From Diabrotica undecimpunctata (lineage: Eukaryota > Arthropoda > Insecta > Coleoptera > Chrysomelidae), in contig NC_092806.1 in the NCBI RefSeq assembly GCF_040954645.1, positions 30,715,644 to 30,779,643 of the forward strand: 64,000 bases of DNA. Direction: 5' to 3'. The position numbers were made by a program, and so were the translations under genes. The first letter of the stretch is position 1, and each line of letters opens with the position of its first letter. Of the stretch, positions 1 through 10,900 are shown in pieces. The notes beneath the pieces are model-generated. The model was not told the DNA's origin and made no database searches. It saw nothing but the letters and a program-made list of their open reading frames with translations.

Positions 1-399
1 ATTAAATTTCACAAAAACTATTGAACCGATCTGGCCCATCTTTTGCACACAATTCAAACACAATAAGACTCTCAAGTTCAGGTACATTTAAACAAATTTG
101 AATAAATAATAAAAAAGTTATTAGAAATATTTAAACACAGCGATTTTGTTGTTCATTTTGCAATAACTTTTTTGTTTATTATCTGATTTTAATTTAGCAT
201 ACCTATCTCATTTTGTGTATATTTTTTTCTGAAAAAGTTGACGTCTGTTGACGTTTTTAAGTTATGAGTAAAATAATGAGTTTGGCATTTTGATAGTATA
301 TTTAAAAAGATCTCCACTAAAAAATTGATGAATCCCTAGATGAGTCTTTTTGTAATATCTCATGCTACACACTTTAACTGTCAAACACATCTATACAGT

Positions 400-1121
400 T
401 GTGTCAAGTAAAAAACTTTATACAGACAATTTTTATACAAGGGTCCACTGAGTTCACCAGCTTTTAGATAGATTTTAGACATTTGGTGGGCATGCTTAGA
501 TTCAACAGAAAATTAAACCCTAAAGATGTAAAATCAAATTTAAAAAGAAATGAAGTTATTGCACAAGAAAATAACACAGGAGTACTTAGTTGTCCTAAAT
601 AGGAAATATAAAAGATCTTTTATAAAGAGATGTCTTGATGCCTAGCACAGTACACACAAATAACAAAGGGGAGGATCAGAGTAAAAATAACAAGCTGGTA
701 GAAAAGCTGCAAGCAGTAACTGATTACAATAACTATAAAGCATTTATTGATATTTCAGGTCAGCTGAAATATTCCAATGCATTACAAAAAGGTGTTAAAT
801 GGTACTGTAAGCTTCTCACTGGCTCAGCAATGACAAATGCATTTATTTTGTATAAAGCTATAAGTAAAAATAACATACAAATTACTGCCTTTAGAGAAGA
901 GGTAAGTTTAAAACTATTTCAAACAGATATCCCTCAAGACTGGTAAGAAGTGTTAAAAACTTGTTGCCTGAAAAAAAATGGAATCAGCAAGACAAATGTG
1001 TACAGTTTGCTATGAAAATATGAAAAGAGAACATGGAGGAGAATATGCCATTAAGAAAACTAAGCAGACTTTGTATAAGTGTGATAATTGTGAGTTTTTT
1101 ATGTCAAGTGCTTTTAAGTAA
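400..1121 (+). mobile_element. piggyBac-like transposase remnant (C-terminal half)
   Basis: Decayed C-terminal part of a piggyBac-family (DDE_Tnp_1_7) transposase. Reading across frames, the order matches the family. Near 425 there is a TDNFYT-like stretch, then a VGMLRFNRKLNP-like segment at 488-525. An open reading frame at 635-946 contains KGVKWYCKLL and NAFILYK, which fit the family's RKxxKWYxK and NAxxLYK motifs. At about 985-1121 a Cys-rich tail (CxxC, later CxxC) ends at a TAA at 1119-1121 and corresponds to the C-terminal zinc finger. Several stops and frameshifts interrupt it, so it is dead. The N-terminal half and the TIRs were not found. A domesticated copy is unlikely given the stops. 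Confidence 0.72.
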
Positions 1122-2190
1122 AACACACATCTATAAAAATTTAATGTGTAAAAAACTGTATATGGTTTATAACTTACATACATTCTAAAAAATTCACTTT
1201 AATTAGATTTTTGTAAAAAGTCATGATATACTAGAAATTAGCTGCCTAATTTTCAGCTATTACGATATTCATTTTCATTTCAAACAGCAGGCTAATTTCA
1301 GTAATCTGACTACAGGGCCATGTACAAATCATATGTGTATCAATAATGTATAATCTGTGAAGTAAATTCGTGTTACAGAGCATACAATCTCAAGTCTGTG
1401 GAATTATATTTAACTCACATAACGCCTTGTCCAAACAGGGTGTGAGTTACATAAAACTCACATGGAGTTTAATGTGTTAAAATAAATATATTTGATTCAC
1501 CATTTATTAAAAATACATAGAGAGAGTTTAAGTGACCTAAACCACTAAGCAACCAACCAGCAACCTAATTAAAAGAATAGTAGAAAAGAACATCCAACTC
1601 CCTGTTAATATCCTCTTTCTAGTGTCACTAAATGAAAAAAAAAACATAATTACCTTTGCCATCAATTTAATATGAAGTAAATAATTAATTACAATTCCTA
1701 ACTACTAAATTTATCCATGTTTTCTATCTTGGGTCATACCAATATTTATCCCCTTCACAAACATATCTTTTCTCCTACTGGGACAGTAGTTAGACAATAA
1801 CTGACCTTCACCTATTTGTTTGAAGAATACTACTCTTGGTAATATTTCATAATATTTCAGTGTTTAATGCACCCTAAACATCTTAATATCTAGTTTGGGA
1901 TGACTTCTAGACGCATTCATTTTTTATTGTTCTCTTTTCTTTGCTTGAATTGCTTCAATTCTATCATTCTAACTCTACTGCAATGATCTCAGCTTATTTC
2001 CTAATTATACTGTAATACCGATACTACTCTTCAGTCCATTTCATTTCTGTAATATTATGTTTTAGAACCATTTTGTTAAGGACCTGGCTTTGGATATCTG
2101 CTTTTGCAAGAAATATCTTGGGTATTCCTATTATCTGATGCAAAATTAATTAGAATACAGTAAGAACTCAGCATGCAAATATGTTCAACA
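1122..2190. other. AT-rich stretch without a recognisable gene
   Basis: I see no open reading frame, RNA gene or complete repeat here. It may be intron or 3' flank of the minus-strand gene whose first exon is at 3352-3600, because the downstream exons of that gene must lie at lower coordinates or outside the window. Confidence 0.5.
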
Positions 2191-2652
2191 CAAAGGCGCA
2201 CCTGGGAGGAGGGGGTTTTGGGTTAAACCCAGGGCACTATTCAGTGGAGAGTGGAGAATGAACACTGTGACTGTGAGAAGGATGATCGTGAAGATGACGG
2301 AAAGTAATCTGAACAGTAATTAAGAAGAAACAAGAAGAGAAACACCAACGGGGCCAACGACAGAGATAAGATCTAGATAAAAGAAGGGAGTGTTCCAAAA
2401 ATGTCTTCAGCCTTACAGCGGCCATCCCACTTTCGGAGTACAGTATGTGTGACAGTCAACTGCACACAAGTAGGAGAGGGTGGTTTTAGTTGGTAGACAG
2501 GATAACAGATACTTGAATATTTGGCACTGCTATCTTTAGTACTTATATTAAACTAAAACCCAAATTTTTAAGGGTTCAAAATGGAGGTAGCATAAAAAAA
2601 ATTTCAGTGACAAACCAAACCACCCTAAAGAAAAATTCTAGGTGCGCCACTG
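2191..2652. mobile_element. Non-autonomous hAT-type element (MITE), 462 bp
   Basis: The ends are imperfect terminal inverted repeats: CAAAGGCGCACCTGG on the left, and the reverse complement of the right end is CAGTGGCGCACCTAG. The element is flanked by a perfect 8-bp direct repeat GTTCAACA (2183-2190 and 2653-2660). An 8-bp duplication with ends starting CA(G)xGGCGCA is characteristic of hAT elements. The interior has no transposase, so it would need one supplied in trans. It lies in the presumed first intron of the minus-strand gene starting at 3600. Confidence 0.8.
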
Positions 2653-3351
2653 GTTCAACATATCTGTTGTCTTTGAACACAGGTACTGTGCTACTTCTCT
2701 ATTAATCTGGCATTTATCCTACTTCAATAATTCAATTAAATATTTTTTTAAGCCCTTCTCTCTATTCTGATTGCTGAATATAGGCCTCTCCTAATTCTCG
2801 CCATTCATCTCTAGTTATTTGTATTAAATATATTAAATACAATTAAATATACATGTTTCTATTTCTCCTAACACAGCCTATATTCTCTCCAGGTATACCA
2901 TCTGGTACAATTTTTACCTTCCTTCATTTTTTCAGTTGCTATTTTGGCCACAATTGCTGTTACTGTGTCTGCTAGTTCTGCTGTTTGTTCTGTTTAAACT
3001 CTTTCTTAATAAGCTATGGAAATATTTCTTTTATGGCCACATATGTGGACAATTAATGGTAATATTTTCAGAAAAATAGTAAACAACCATTATTCGGCAG
3101 AGCTTCCATTTTGCACAGGGACATAATTTTTTTAATGAGGATACATTTTTTCTAGAGTATATAATTAGCTAAAAATATGCTCATTAGTATTTAAATGCTG
3201 CTTAAATAAATACCAAAATAAGTACAGAGGAGCATGACAAGGTATAGAAAGCTTGACCTACAGACTAACTACACTATTAGAATTCATTGTTTAAGGAAGT
3301 AAACAATATGTCAACAATCACTAGTTAGTATTTTGCTCTATAGTTACTTAC
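2653..3351. other. Presumed intron sequence, no feature recognised
   Basis: AT-rich DNA directly downstream, on the minus strand, of the splice donor GTAAGT at 3351-3346. No coding exon or repeat could be supported. Confidence 0.5.
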
Positions 3352-3600
3352 TTCTTTCGGTTTCTTTACTTCTTCAACATCTTCAAGAGGGTCAGCTTCT
3401 TCCACTGGTTCGTCAACTGTTTTTTTGCCAGGTGACGACGCATTCTTTCGATTTGATTTAGATTTTCTCTTCTTATCTTTTGGTGGCTCATCGCTTTCCT
3501 GCTCTACATCTGAAGCACCGCCGTTTTTTTCTACAGAATCTTCTACTCCGTTAGAGTCATCTTCCGCTTTTTGTGCCTTTTTAACTCCTCTCCGTTTCAT
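3352..3600 (-). CDS. First coding exon of an unidentified charged nuclear-type protein
   Basis: Reading on the minus strand from ATG (3600-3598), 83 codons are open and end at Glu just before a consensus donor GTAAGT, so this is an N-terminal exon in phase 0. The peptide is very hydrophilic. Basic clusters (KRRGVKKAQK, KDKKRKSKSNRK, SPGKK) alternate with acidic runs. Such N-termini are common in chromatin and nucleolar proteins, and the basic clusters look like nuclear localisation signals. No folded domain is visible and I do not recognise the family. The gene lies head-to-head with TBCE, 1.3 kb between the two start codons, so a shared upstream region is possible. Downstream exons were not found in the window. 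The composition makes a chance ORF unlikely. Confidence 0.6.
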
Positions 3601-4520
3601 TTTGCGTGTTGTGCGACGAAATTTGTATTCAGTTTATTACTGACTAATCAACAAATCAACATCAACAAATATATCACCTACTCTTAAAATGGATGATTTA
3701 CAGAAATTAGCCAACCCTAAAATGTAAAAGTCCCTGCTAACAAAGACTTGTTCGTTGTAATTATAACCACTCATACTCACTCAATACTCAATGCTAGGAA
3801 ATTTTCTATGCCCATCAGAAAAGAAGAATAAGAGATTGGCAGTCCAATGTCCAATGTAACGGACCTGTGACTCCAAAAAACTAATTTTATGGCGGTTAGG
3901 CAAACTTCTGCTTATAATTAAAAATTAAAAATTGATATGAATTATATTATAATATTCTTTATTATTATACAAAGAAAGATTGATTATGAATGGAAGTTGA
4001 GGAACTACGAATAGGTATCATCGGTGTTTTAACTGTGGGCTACCTATAAATAATAAAAACAACAATCATATTCGATTTATACCTTTAAGAATATGAAACC
4101 ACTTCAAGCTTAAAATATGTGTGTAACGATAGAAATAGTCAATTTTGGTATTAAGAATATAATACAAGATTTACAATATTTAGTAAAAGATTTGTTTCAA
4201 TAAACAAATTATGTTTTATTTGATTTCGTCATATAAACAAATGTAATGGATATTATGTGTATATGAGATTAAGTCACAATTAATTGTAATGAAAATTACA
4301 TTTTATAAATGTTTAAAAAGTAAAAAGCGCCAAAACAAATACATTGTAGGTTCTAATAACAACTTCCTACTTTAAAAAATTTTAAACCGATTTCTGGAGT
4401 GTAAGTAGAAACATCAAAACAATTATAATTTTTTTATTAAAATCAATTGTGGAATTGTGGCCTAATCCAATATATATTATAAGACAAATATATAAAACAG
4501 TTTCCGAAACTGTTCTTAAT
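3601..4520. promoter_or_regulatory. Divergent intergenic region (with 4674-4913)
   Basis: AT-rich DNA between the start of the minus-strand gene at 3600 and TBCE at 4914. It should contain both 5' UTRs and promoters, but no TATA or initiator could be assigned with confidence. A hairpin MITE at 4521-4673 occupies the TBCE-proximal part. Confidence 0.4.
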
Positions 4521-4673
4521 GCAATTACTATTTTTGTTGGGAATAAGCCACAATTTAATTTTAAAATAAGTTTATTTTTGACGTTTCGATTTCTGAAGTG
4601 GAAATCAAGACGTCAAAAATCAACTTATTTTAAACTTAAATTGTGGCTTATTCCCAACTAAAATAGTAATTGC
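4521..4673. repeat. 153-bp palindromic MITE (hairpin), complete copy
   Basis: The sequence folds back almost completely on itself. It begins GCAATTACTATTTT and ends AAAATAGTAATTGC, and both arms carry GGGAATAAGCCACAATTT or its complement and the TTTTGACGTTT/GACGTCAAAA block. The loop contains a TTCTGAAGTGGAAATC motif. Related partial copies occur at 8709-8775, 14308-14402, 26479-26578 and possibly 62046-62080, so this is a dispersed family. It has no coding capacity. This copy sits about 240 bp upstream of the TBCE start codon. Confidence 0.8.
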
Positions 4674-4913
4674 ACTAACGAAATAGAGTTAAAAAAATAA
4701 TATTTGCATATAAATTGCTATATTTTTATTAACATCTGTCAAAACAGAAAAATTTTTATGCCTACATATTCATACAAGGTCATGTGGTTTGCAAAATAAG
4801 AGAATGAGGTTAAGTTAAATTTTCCTGGAGCTAGTTGTCAAAAAGTCAAAATATATTACTCATTGTATATTTCTGCAGAATTTAAGTCGACAAATTAATT
4901 TGTTTTTAATGTC

Positions 4914-7900
4914 ATGGTCGCCCAGACATCAGATACAGAGTATAAAGTAGGAAAGAGAATTGAGTGCAATGGTAATTTTGGAAGTATAAAATATGTAGGT
5001 CCTGTAGAAGATTATCCTGGAAACTGGCTGGGTATTGATTGGGATGATAAAGACCGTGGTAAACATAATGGAACCGTGAATGGAATTCGGTACTTCTATA
5101 CAAGGTAAAAATCTAAACCAAATTTCTTTTTCAATAGACAATCAAATTCTTGTATCCATTGTTGAATCAGTAGCTCATAAAGGTCCCCTTGTATTTGTTT
5201 TCAGAGCACTGAAAATATCAAATTATCTTTAATTCAGTATACATTTTTTGAACATAAGATTTGTAGTATGAAGTAATTAAACAGAAGTGAGAATATATTT
5301 TCAGTAACTGGAAAAAATTTAGAGTGGTGGAATAGTAGTCTACTATTTAATGATTCAGTAATAAATTAATATTTCTGTTTTGCCTGTTGAAAGGATCTTA
5401 ATGCATAATAACATGGTTTGTATGGTAATGTATGCTGTATTTGTTGGAAACCTTTTGCACTTTCAATCTCGTCCCAGATATACACGTTCCTTGTATAGTG
5501 TATCCCTGGTTGGTCTCAAATAGTGAGATTTTTACCAGAATTTCCTCGAAACTGGTGATAAAGAAATTATAGCCAGCTTATTAATAGTATACTTAAATGC
5601 AGCAAGACAGCAAATGTGGGTTTTAGAAGACCTAAACTTCCAAACATCAAGTTTGAAGGAGTGACCTCCAGTAAAAAATGCTTACAAAAACGTCTAGATA
5701 TTTTAAAAATATCCAAAGGTCAAGATCAACTTAGCCTGAATAAAATGTGTACCTTGGGTAAAACCAGGGGTAGTTATAGACAGTTTTTTAAAGTTGTTTT
5801 GTTGTTATAAGCGGTCATACTGCAGCCAATTGGTTTATTGCATCTTCTATTCATTTAAACTTCTAGCTCAGGATTTAGTGTTAACAACTACGTATGTAGC
5901 TGAGACCTACAGCATTACATGACCCCCAAAGCACTCTGCTGGCTTAGTTAAATTAAAAATTGAACATTTTCTGGTATCTGCTGGGATAGAACCCGAGCTG
6001 TCCAGCTTGCTAATACATAGCCACTAACCTAAACTTGTTCTTTCCTTAGTATAAATGTCATTTTTTTTCCTTAGTTTGTATGTTATAATTTTTTTCATCT
6101 TTATCAAATTTGTGCCATTGAGTACTATTGCATTGTTACCAATGGTGAATATTAGTATGACTGTCGCCTACGAAGGTATATATAACAAAAATACAAGAAT
6201 ACTACTTTGTGTGCTGCTTGGATGTATCCTTGTTTGATACTATTTTCTTTTATATGTGCATTTTCTAACTTGCTCATATACTTACGCCATTTAAGGACTA
6301 ACCTTATACTTGTAAAATTATGAATATTAATAATATGGATGTCCTAAATGTAGCAACACAGAGAGTTCCAGTTTTGTTCCAAATATTGTACAAGAAACAT
6401 GTTTTCAGACAGTTCACTTTTTAATGAAGAACAAGCATGGCTTTTTCAATGTCTCTAGGCATCCAAGAAAAAAAGAAGAAGAAAATACTGGGTTAGCCCA
6501 ACTAACAGCAAGGGAGCAGAAGTTGAAGGAGAATTTAATAATCTTTTTTTTTTGAATTGCTTGAATATGAAGGATAATTAATTTACATTAGTAAAAATAA
6601 TGAAAAACTGGAGTTCATGTGTTCTTTTTCTTTCTGTTATTGTCATTGACCACTACAGTCTGACTGTAATAGTATGTGTTATTACATTTATGAAAGTTCA
6701 CATTAAAAAGAACTCTGAACCCAAAATATCTCACCATACTCTGTATCACTCTGAAGATTAACTATCTGAGAACATATTTCACACACAATGTTCAGAACCA
6801 AACTGGAACACATGTATTTGACCTAGGCATGTGTGGCCTCGGAACTACAAAAACAAATGCAGCACAACAGTAAAATTGGATCTCCCGACCTTTTGTCTAT
6901 GCACACTTTTAATGCTTTTAATGACTCAATACTTAGTACACACTTATGTCAATTCATAAGTCGTTGTGTACAATAATTTAATCAATTTTAATTGTTTTAT
7001 TTTACTATAATATTTTTATTTAGGTACCCAAAGTCAGGATCTTTAGTAAGAAAAGAGAAAGTAAACTTAGGCCAAAAATTAATTGATTCTGTGAGAACAA
7101 GGTATGGATTTATAGATAATGAAGATTCAGCTAAGAAAAAAAAAGAAGAAATGATGAAATTTCAACAGATGATAAATGCGCCATTTTTAGAATTTGTTGG
7201 TTTTGATGAAGTTGCTGAAAAACAAAGGTAAGTAATATTTGATAGTAAGTAATAGTATTTGATTTATTCTGTATATTTAATGAAGATTTCCTGCTTTCGT
7301 GTACAATCCTTTTTAAATGGATGTTTACTCTTTGCAGCTTCGCATTCAACTAAAGGCCCTGTCTTTTTGATTTCACATGTTTGAAACCTACTCTGATTTC
7401 AGCTGAACCTGTTAGAGTGTGTTTCTGACAATAACTTTGTCAAGATGTTCCCAAGCTCAGCAAATCAACTATATAAATTTTTTCTAAATATGCTATATAA
7501 GAATGCTAATGCTAGGTCTAATGAAATAATATTATTTTAGAAATTTCCAGTCACTAGAAGTTGTAAATGTAAGACTTCAGAATGTAAGCATCATTGGAGA
7601 CTTGATGAATTTATGTCCAAATGTTAGAGAGATTGATATATCAAAAAATCTATTATCAAGTTGGAATGACATTTTCAGTATTTGCTCACAACTAAGACAT
7701 CTGTATTGGATAAATTTAAGGTAATACATTATTGATTTAGAGTATAATTAAAAAAATTAAGGTATAATAATGTCTTGTTTTATTTTTCAGTGAAAATTTG
7801 TTATCTATGCCAGATAACACAGATAAACATGTATATCCTAATATAACTGTATTAGTTTGTGGTTCCATGGAACTGACCTTTGAAGATGTTACAACGATTT

Positions 7901-10900
7901 CAGCAATTTTCCCAAACGTTGAGGAGCTAAGAGTGCCTTATAACCATATAACCAATTTAACAATTCGATCCGATCATAATTTTAGGAGGTTGAAATATTT
8001 GGACTTGGAGGGTAACGACATAAGACATTGGTCAGAAATTAACAAGTTATCTGTAATAAAAACGTTAGAACATATGACTATAGAAAATATAAAATTAGAA
8101 AGTATCAGATTTGAAGAAAATTTAATACCAGTGAGTTGTTTTAATAATCTGGAAACACTCAACTTGAATGACAACTTAATATCAGAGGTGAGAATTCGTT
8201 ATAGTAGGTTTGTATGACTTTTTTAAAATCATAATTTTATCGAATCAGTTTGTTGAAATAATTGCGCAGCTGATGGAAATTATTGAAACTATCTATTATA
8301 TAAAAATGAATCCCTGTTTCTTTAAGTCATGCTATAACTTGAGAACGACTTTACCGATTTCATTAATTTTTTTAAAGTTTTCTAATACTGTGTAGAAGGT
8401 TCTTACAAAAAGAAAATTGCACAGAAAATTGAAAAAATTCAGAAAACTTAATAATTATTTAAATTTGCGCGAATAACTATTTCGCGTTTGACAGTTACTG
8501 CAATTAAAATGTACAGTGATAGTAGTGCAGTGATAAGTATCCCAGCCTGTCATGTGGGACCGGAGTTCGATTCCCTTCCAGGGAAAATTTTATTGTTTTT
8601 TTAAATCATTAACTTTTTATCTTTTATTAGTTTAAATCTTATAAATGATTAAACAATCAAATTAAAATGAAATAAAAGCAACTTAAATGGTAAAAAAAAT
8701 ATAATGAAATTGCAAAATCAATTACTATTTTAATGGGAATAAGCTACAATTGAGGTTTAAAATAAGTTTTTTATCATCATCATAATTACCCATCATCCTG
8801 CGGATTTATCACGTCCATTGCTGGACACGGGCATCCCTTAAACTCCTCCATTCGTTACGATTTTGTGCTCTTATTTCCAATTTTTGGTGATACGCCTGAT
8901 GTCGTAAGTCCAACGTGTATGTGGTCTACTACGTTTGTCTACTCTTGGCCTCCAATTTGTAATTTTGCTCGTCCATCGTGAGTCGTGCATTCTCGCTACA
9001 TGGCCTGCCCAGTTCCATTTCAGTTCCGCTATGCGTTCCACAACATCAGAAATACTCGTCCTTCTTCGCAGATCTTCGTTTCTTATTCAGTCCCGCAACG
9101 TCACTCCCAGCATAGACTGTTCCATTCGTCTCTGTGACCCTCAATTTCGAAGCTGTAGTCTTGGTTAGTAATTTGTCTTTGGATTTCGCATGTTTGGTTA
9201 TACAATGTCAACTACACAGTGAAGACCCAACAAGAAGAGAAGTGTCAGATGCGATCCTAAAACTCAAAGACAATAAAGCCCCAGGAATCGATGACATCTG
9301 TTCGGAAATGTATAAAAAAGGTGGTGATCAACTTTTTGCAGCAATCCATAAACTAATAGTACTTATATGGCAGAATGAACGGGTACCAGAAGAGTGGCTG
9401 AAGAGAATAATATGTCCATTGCATAAAAAGGGGGATCAACTGGAGTGTAAGAACTATAGAGGCATTACTCTGTTAGCATCTGCGTATAAGATCTTCGGCA
9501 ATGTATTATCTGAAAGACTTAAACATTTTACAAAGGATATTGTTGGTCAATATCAATGCGGATTTACTGCTGGAAAGTCAACTACACATCAAATTCAAGC
9601 ACATAGGCAGATTCTAGAAAAGTCACTAGAATATAACATAGAAACACACCATCTCTTCGTTGACTTCAAAGCAGCCTATGACAGTGTGAAAAGAACTGCA
9701 TTATATAATGCAATGATAGACTTTGGGATCCCACCTAAGTTAGTTAAGTTGACCCACCTAACAATGCAAAACGTAAGCTCATGCGTTAGAATTGAAGGAG
9801 AAAACTCTACGTTCTTTGACATTAATAATGGTCTAAGACAGGGGGACGCGTTGGCGTGTCTGCTCGTTAATATTGCCTTGTAAAAGGCAATCAGACAATT
9901 AAATATTAGAATGAATGGAACTATTTTTAATAGATCGACGGAAATTCTCGCATTCGCTGACGATATAGTTATAGTGGGCAGAAGTATGAGAGACATGGTG
10001 CAGTGTTTTACAAGGCTTGCGGACGCAGCAAGTGAATTAGGACTTGTGGTAAACGAGGAAAAAACCAAATATATGTTGGTTTCTAAAAACCCTCGAAATA
10101 TCCAAGAAATAATTCAAATTAACAACCATACCTTTGAGCAAGTCAAAGAATTTACATATCTTGGATCGCTAGTAAACGCAACAAACACGACAAGCGACGA
10201 AATAAAAAGACGCATAGCAATAGCAAACAGAACTGTTCACGGCCTCCGGAGACATTTAAAAAATAAAAATATAAAACGTGCACTAAAGCTTAATATATAC
10301 AGGACCTTAATAAGACCAGTTTTGATATATGGGGCTGAAACGTGGATCTTATCTCAAAATGATAAAAGACTTCTTGGTATTTTTGAGAGAAAAATTCTTA
10401 GAAAGATTTTTGGGGCCGTAAATGAAAATGGGCTATGGCGTCGAAGATACAACTTTGAACTGTATCAGTTATACACCGATCCAGATATTGTGAAGTTTGT
10501 TAAAGTGCAGAGACTTAGATGGGCTGGACACATTGCTAGGATGTCAGATCACGAATACACGAAGAGATTAACATTTTCACAACCAGAGGGCACAAGAAGC
10601 AGAAGACGACCACGAATGAGATGGATTGATGATGTGGAAGAAGACCTACAGATTCTAGGGGTTAGAAGATGGAGGGAAGTTGCCAGGAATCGACAGGAGT
10701 GGCGACTTCTTTGTGAGCAGGCCAAGATCCACAACGGATTGTCGAGCCACTTATGATGATGATGTTTGGTTATCCCTACTGATTCTTATTTCATGACCCA
10801 AAGACGTATATTTCTCCACCAGTTCTACCACTTTGTCTTGAATAGTTAAATGGTTATTAGGGACCATATTTGTCATATACTTAGTTTTGGTTCATTCTAA

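Noticed and set aside
3425..3643. Plus-strand open frame opposite the charged exon
   Set aside because: It is the shadow of the minus-strand exon at 3352-3600, which has a start codon, a consensus donor and a nuclear-type composition.
5616..5810. Open frame of 64 codons in TBCE intron 1
   Set aside because: No motif and no splice sites that would join it to TBCE in phase; exon 1 to exon 2 splicing already gives the conserved CAP-Gly sequence.
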